Assembly: GCF_036881715.1 (NCBI RefSeq)
Contig: NZ_JBAKBF010000008.1
Location: forward strand, 1 to 64,000
Length of the DNA stretch: 64,000 nucleotides
Source of the DNA: Pannonibacter anstelovis
GTDB taxonomy: Bacteria; Pseudomonadota; Alphaproteobacteria; Rhizobiales; Stappiaceae
Direction of reading: 5' to 3'
Below, one piece after another: positions 61,250 to 64,000 of the stretch. The notes beneath the pieces were generated by a model that was given only the letters and a program-made list of their open reading frames with translations, was not told where the DNA came from and made no database searches. Within the stretch, counting starts at the first letter, position 1, and each line of letters begins with the position of its first letter. A program made the position numbers and the translations under genes.

Positions 61250-61902
61250 AGCTGACGGACCATATGCAGGCGGCATCTGTCACGGAGAATGCAATGAACG
61301 GCGGGATAGAGGAACGCCAGACAAGCGGCAGCACGGCCCTGCTCGGGCCCGGCAGGCTGGTGCTGGTGGTTGGCCCCAGCGGTGCGGGCAAGGACACGCT
61401 GATGAATGCCCTGCGTGACAGTCTTGACGGCGATCCGGCCTATATCTTCGCCCGCCGCCTCATCACCCGGACGACAGACGGCGCGACGGAAGACCATGAT
61501 GCCATAGGCCGGGCCGAATTTGACGGGCTTTACCGCGAGGGCCGGGTGGCCCTTGCCTGGGAGGCGCATGGCCTTGGCTACATCCTGCCGGAGAGCATCG
61601 ATGACGGTATCCGTGCCGGGCACACGGTGATCGCCAATGGCTCACGTCAGATCCTCAATCAGGCACGGCAGAAATATGCCTCACTGACTATCCTGCTGGT
61701 GACCGCGCCCATTGATGTGCTGGCCGGAAGGCTGGCCGCGCGCGGCCGCGAAAGCCGGGAAGAGATCAGCCGCCGGCTCAGCCGGGCCGACATCGATATG
61801 CCCGATGTGCCCGGCGTCATCCGCATCGACAATTCTGGCAAGCTGGATGACAGCCTTGCCTGCATGCGCAAGGCCATTGGCCTGCCTGCCACTGCAGGCT
61901 GA
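61246..61902 (+). CDS. phnN: Ribose 1,5-bisphosphate phosphokinase
   Basis: A 218-residue kinase that makes PRPP from ribose 1,5-bisphosphate, closing the phosphonate route. The P-loop is VVGPSGAGKDTLM near residue 42, and RRLITRTTD the guanylate-kinase-like substrate segment. GTG 61246 overlaps phnM by four bases; the first 30 residues are not conserved, so ATG 61294 could be used. It converges with the AsmA gene, 12 bases between stops. Confidence 0.93.
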   Translation: MKLTDHMQAASVTENAMNGGIEERQTSGSTALLGPGRLVLVVGPSGAGKDTLMNALRDSLDGDPAYIFARRLITRTTDGATEDHDAIGRAEFDGLYREGRVALAWEAHGLGYILPESIDDGIRAGHTVIANGSRQILNQARQKYASLTILLVTAPIDVLAGRLAARGRESREEISRRLSRADIDMPDVPGVIRIDNSGKLDDSLACMRKAIGLPATAG

Positions 61903-61914
61903 CGCCGGTCCACT

Positions 61915-64000
61915 TCAAGGCTGGGGCTGTGATTCAGACCCTGGCTCTTCCGGCAGCACCTCACGCCCCTCCGGCACCCCCGGCCCGGACGAGCCCAGGA
62001 AGCCGGACGGCAGGCCGAAGCCCTGCTCCAGAGCCTTCAGCACGCTCTGGTCACTGACCTCGCCATCCAGAACCTTCTGCACGTCGATCTGCACCTTGCC
62101 GCCAGTGGTCTGGCTGACGAGGTCATTGGCAACAGTTCCAAGCGCTTCTTCCGGCTTGACTTTCAGAAGCTGCACCAGTTCTCCGCCCACCTGCTGCAGC
62201 TGTTCGTAAGCTGCCTGCGGATTTTCCAGTATGCCCTGGATGTCCGGATAGATCTGCGGCCGGTCCCAGGCGCCACGGATGACAACGGGCACACCGAGGG
62301 CGGCCATCGTCTTGGATTCACCCTTGGCCCGCGGCATCGGGGCAATGCCTTGCAGACTGGGAACGATCTGCGGCTCCACCCGCCAGTCCAGCGCACGGCC
62401 CGGCATGTCCGTGGTACCACTGCCCGTCATGCGGATCAGCGGACCGGCGAGCACCAGATCCTGATTGACGGCAACGCCGTTGCTGATCTGGAACGAGGCA
62501 CTCAGCGTCGTGAAATCGGTCCGCGCCTCGCTGGACTGCTGCCAGCCCAGCAGCGTTCGGGCGGCGACATTACGCACCATGTCCTGCAGGTTGACCCCGA
62601 GAATGGCGCCATTGAGCACTTCAAGCTTCGCTTCACCGCCGAGGTTGCCGATCAGCTCCGCTTCGCTGCTGCCGCGCGTGTTGATGTCATAGGAGAAAAA
62701 GCCCGCACCATCGAGCCAGGAAATACCCGTGGCATCGCGCAGCAAATCCCGGGCACCGACCTTGGACAGGGTGAAGGCCGAGCGGATCTGAGGCTGGCGG
62801 TTGCCGCCTTCCACCGTCAGCGTGCCCTTGCCCTCGCCGCCATAGAGGGAAACCTGCTGCAGATCTGCGGTCAGAACGCCATCGGCAATCGCCACTTTGA
62901 GCGTGCTGTTGCCAAGCGTGATCCTGTCCCAGCTGATCGACTTGGCCGTCAGTGTCAGATCCGCATCAAAGGCGGCAAGTCCGCCGAAATCGACCGGGGC
63001 ATTGCTCCAGCCCTTCGCCGCCTTGGCGCCCCCAGACGGGGCCGCAGCACCTGCCGCAGGTTTCGCGCCGGAAGGCGCCTGAGCTGGGCCGGTGCCGAGA
63101 TAGGGATCAAGCGGCAGGCTTTCGAGCACGAGCGAAGCCGTCAGTTTCGGCACCTGTCCAAAAACCAGCTTGCCTTCGCCGCTGCCGCTGATGCCATCCA
63201 GCGTGAAGGCCGTATTGCGGAAGGAGACCGCATTCTCTCCCGCGGCAAACACACCCGCCACCCGGAATGGGCCAAGACCGGCACCGGGCGCGAGCGGACG
63301 GCCCAGCCAGGACAGCAGATTGCGCAGGCTCTTCGTTTCCACAAAGACCGAGCCATCCACACCGCCCGGCAATGTGGCAGATCCTTCGAAGCCGGCAGCT
63401 CCCCGGGCGCCTTCAAGGCGGACATCAACAGGCGCCGGAAGACCGGCCAGAAGAATGGCCGGCGTGGCAGAGCCCTTCAGGGCGAAGGCTTCCCCCCGCC
63501 AGCTCAGCCCGCCGGAAACGGTAACCGGCTTGTCCAGCCCGTCGAAACTCACCTTGGCATTGATGCCGCTGATCTGGTTGGCGCTTTCATCGCCGCCGGC
63601 GGCAGCGGCCAGATCAAGGCCAGTCACCGTGCCGCCCGAAACCGAGACAAGGCCCGAGAGCTGCAGGGAGCCCAGCAGCGAGGGCGCGTCTGCTCCTGCG
63701 GCCGCAAAGCGCAGATCTGTGCCAAACTCACCCGTGGCCGGGAAGGACAGGTTTGCCAGCCTCAGCGCATCCTGCAAGCTGCCGCCCGACGACTGGACAC
63801 GGCCCTCAAGCTTCGGCGCCTTGCCAGTGAGGTCCGCATTGAGGGAGAGCGCCAGTTTGAGCGCGCCAAGGGCAGCCGTTCCATCCTGCAGGGCAATCTG
63901 GCGCGCATCGCCGGCAATCCGGCCCGCGAGGGAGACTTCTCCGCTGTCCTGCGCGCCCTCAGCCCCCGCCAGCGCCATGATGGCAGCCAAAGAGGTGGCC
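61915..64000 (-). CDS. AsmA family protein, N terminus outside the window
   Basis: At least 695 residues, open to the right edge, so only the C-terminal part is seen. Repeated beta-rich segments with Leu/Gly/Ala and motifs such as YDINTRGSSEAELIGNLGGEAKLEVLNGAILGVNLQDMVR (AsmA C-terminal domain) near 62.6 kb identify it. Such proteins form periplasmic bridges that move phospholipids or affect outer membrane assembly. The linker at 63.0 kb (about 30 residues) is Ala/Pro/Gly/Lys-rich. The start cannot be judged. Confidence 0.88.
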   Translation of the reverse strand, partial: ATSLAAIMALAGAEGAQDSGEVSLAGRIAGDARQIALQDGTAALGALKLALSLNADLTGKAPKLEGRVQSSGGSLQDALRLANLSFPATGEFGTDLRFAAAGADAPSLLGSLQLSGLVSVSGGTVTGLDLAAAAGGDESANQISGINAKVSFDGLDKPVTVSGGLSWRGEAFALKGSATPAILLAGLPAPVDVRLEGARGAAGFEGSATLPGGVDGSVFVETKSLRNLLSWLGRPLAPGAGLGPFRVAGVFAAGENAVSFRNTAFTLDGISGSGEGKLVFGQVPKLTASLVLESLPLDPYLGTGPAQAPSGAKPAAGAAAPSGGAKAAKGWSNAPVDFGGLAAFDADLTLTAKSISWDRITLGNSTLKVAIADGVLTADLQQVSLYGGEGKGTLTVEGGNRQPQIRSAFTLSKVGARDLLRDATGISWLDGAGFFSYDINTRGSSEAELIGNLGGEAKLEVLNGAILGVNLQDMVRNVAARTLLGWQQSSEARTDFTTLSASFQISNGVAVNQDLVLAGPLIRMTGSGTTDMPGRALDWRVEPQIVPSLQGIAPMPRAKGESKTMAALGVPVVIRGAWDRPQIYPDIQGILENPQAAYEQLQQVGGELVQLLKVKPEEALGTVANDLVSQTTGGKVQIDVQKVLDGEVSDQSVLKALEQGFGLPSGFLGSSGPGVPEGREVLPEEPGSESQPQP

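Overview
The window is dense, GC-rich chromosomal DNA from an alphaproteobacterium. The order of housekeeping genes and the families present (DUF4167, DUF1178, DUF2794, PtsP, methylsuccinyl-CoA dehydrogenase, a phn cluster with DUF1045) fit the Hyphomicrobiales (Rhizobiales) and their Stappiaceae-like relatives. The order-level placement is inference and the family-level one is weak. I see no insertion sequence, prophage, CRISPR array or plasmid function. About 57 protein genes and one tRNA can be supported. The last gene runs off the right edge, and an rRNA operon appears to start just beyond the left edge.

Layout. 1-243: promoter and boxA leader of an rRNA operon that runs leftward out of the window. 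0.7-13.6 kb: envelope M23 peptidase, then leftward clpB, DUF4167, prmC-prfA, ptsP and lysC, with ubiG diverging. 13.7-16.0 kb: LysE-type exporter, an alpha/beta hydrolase and a phasin-like protein. 16.1-18.6 kb: leftward comF-grxC-nitrilase-DUF1178 operon. 18.7-25.7 kb: NDUFAF5-like methyltransferase, Flp pilin, mutT, argJ, a periplasmic parvulin, and secA diverging. 25.8-28.8 kb: a translationally coupled GtrB/GtrA/GT39 operon, probably for lipid-linked sugar transfer. 29-35 kb: L,D-transpeptidase, sugar kinase, hydrolase, NADH-dependent FAD reductase, chemoreceptor. 35-42 kb: DMT transporter, YihY/BrkB, methylsuccinyl-CoA dehydrogenase, a TetR/quinone-reductase pair with twin operators, YkvA, a small membrane protein, thpR. 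42-47.4 kb: aldo-keto reductase, TesA-type esterase and the divergent YbbA/YbbP ABC exporter. 47.5-51.4 kb: BI-1 protein with a ybhL-like leader, a subtilisin autotransporter, DUF2794 and a candidate small RNA. 51.5-58 kb: GNAT, ppa, a zincin, a small membrane protein, dsbB, a YqaA protein, tRNA-Leu(CAA), a cysteine-cluster protein, a cupin and a CYTH-CHAD protein. 57.9-61.9 kb: phnF diverging from fosX-like, DUF1045, phnM and phnN. 61.9-64 kb: AsmA-family protein, truncated by the window edge.

How the genes work together. Three themes recur. Protein quality and export: ClpB, SecA, parvulin, DsbB, M23, L,D-transpeptidase and the YbbAP pair. Translation: rRNA promoter, PrfA with its methylase PrmC, tRNA-Leu. 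Carbon and phosphorus use: Mcd of the ethylmalonyl-CoA pathway, phasin, Phn accessory enzymes. The least conventional places are the orphan terminator-bounded RNA candidate at 51.29-51.43 kb, the Phn accessory cluster that lacks the C-P lyase core but carries a FosX-like enzyme, and the twin-operator TetR switch at 39.7 kb. I found no clearly new multi-gene system; the sRNA candidate and the phn arrangement are the best leads.
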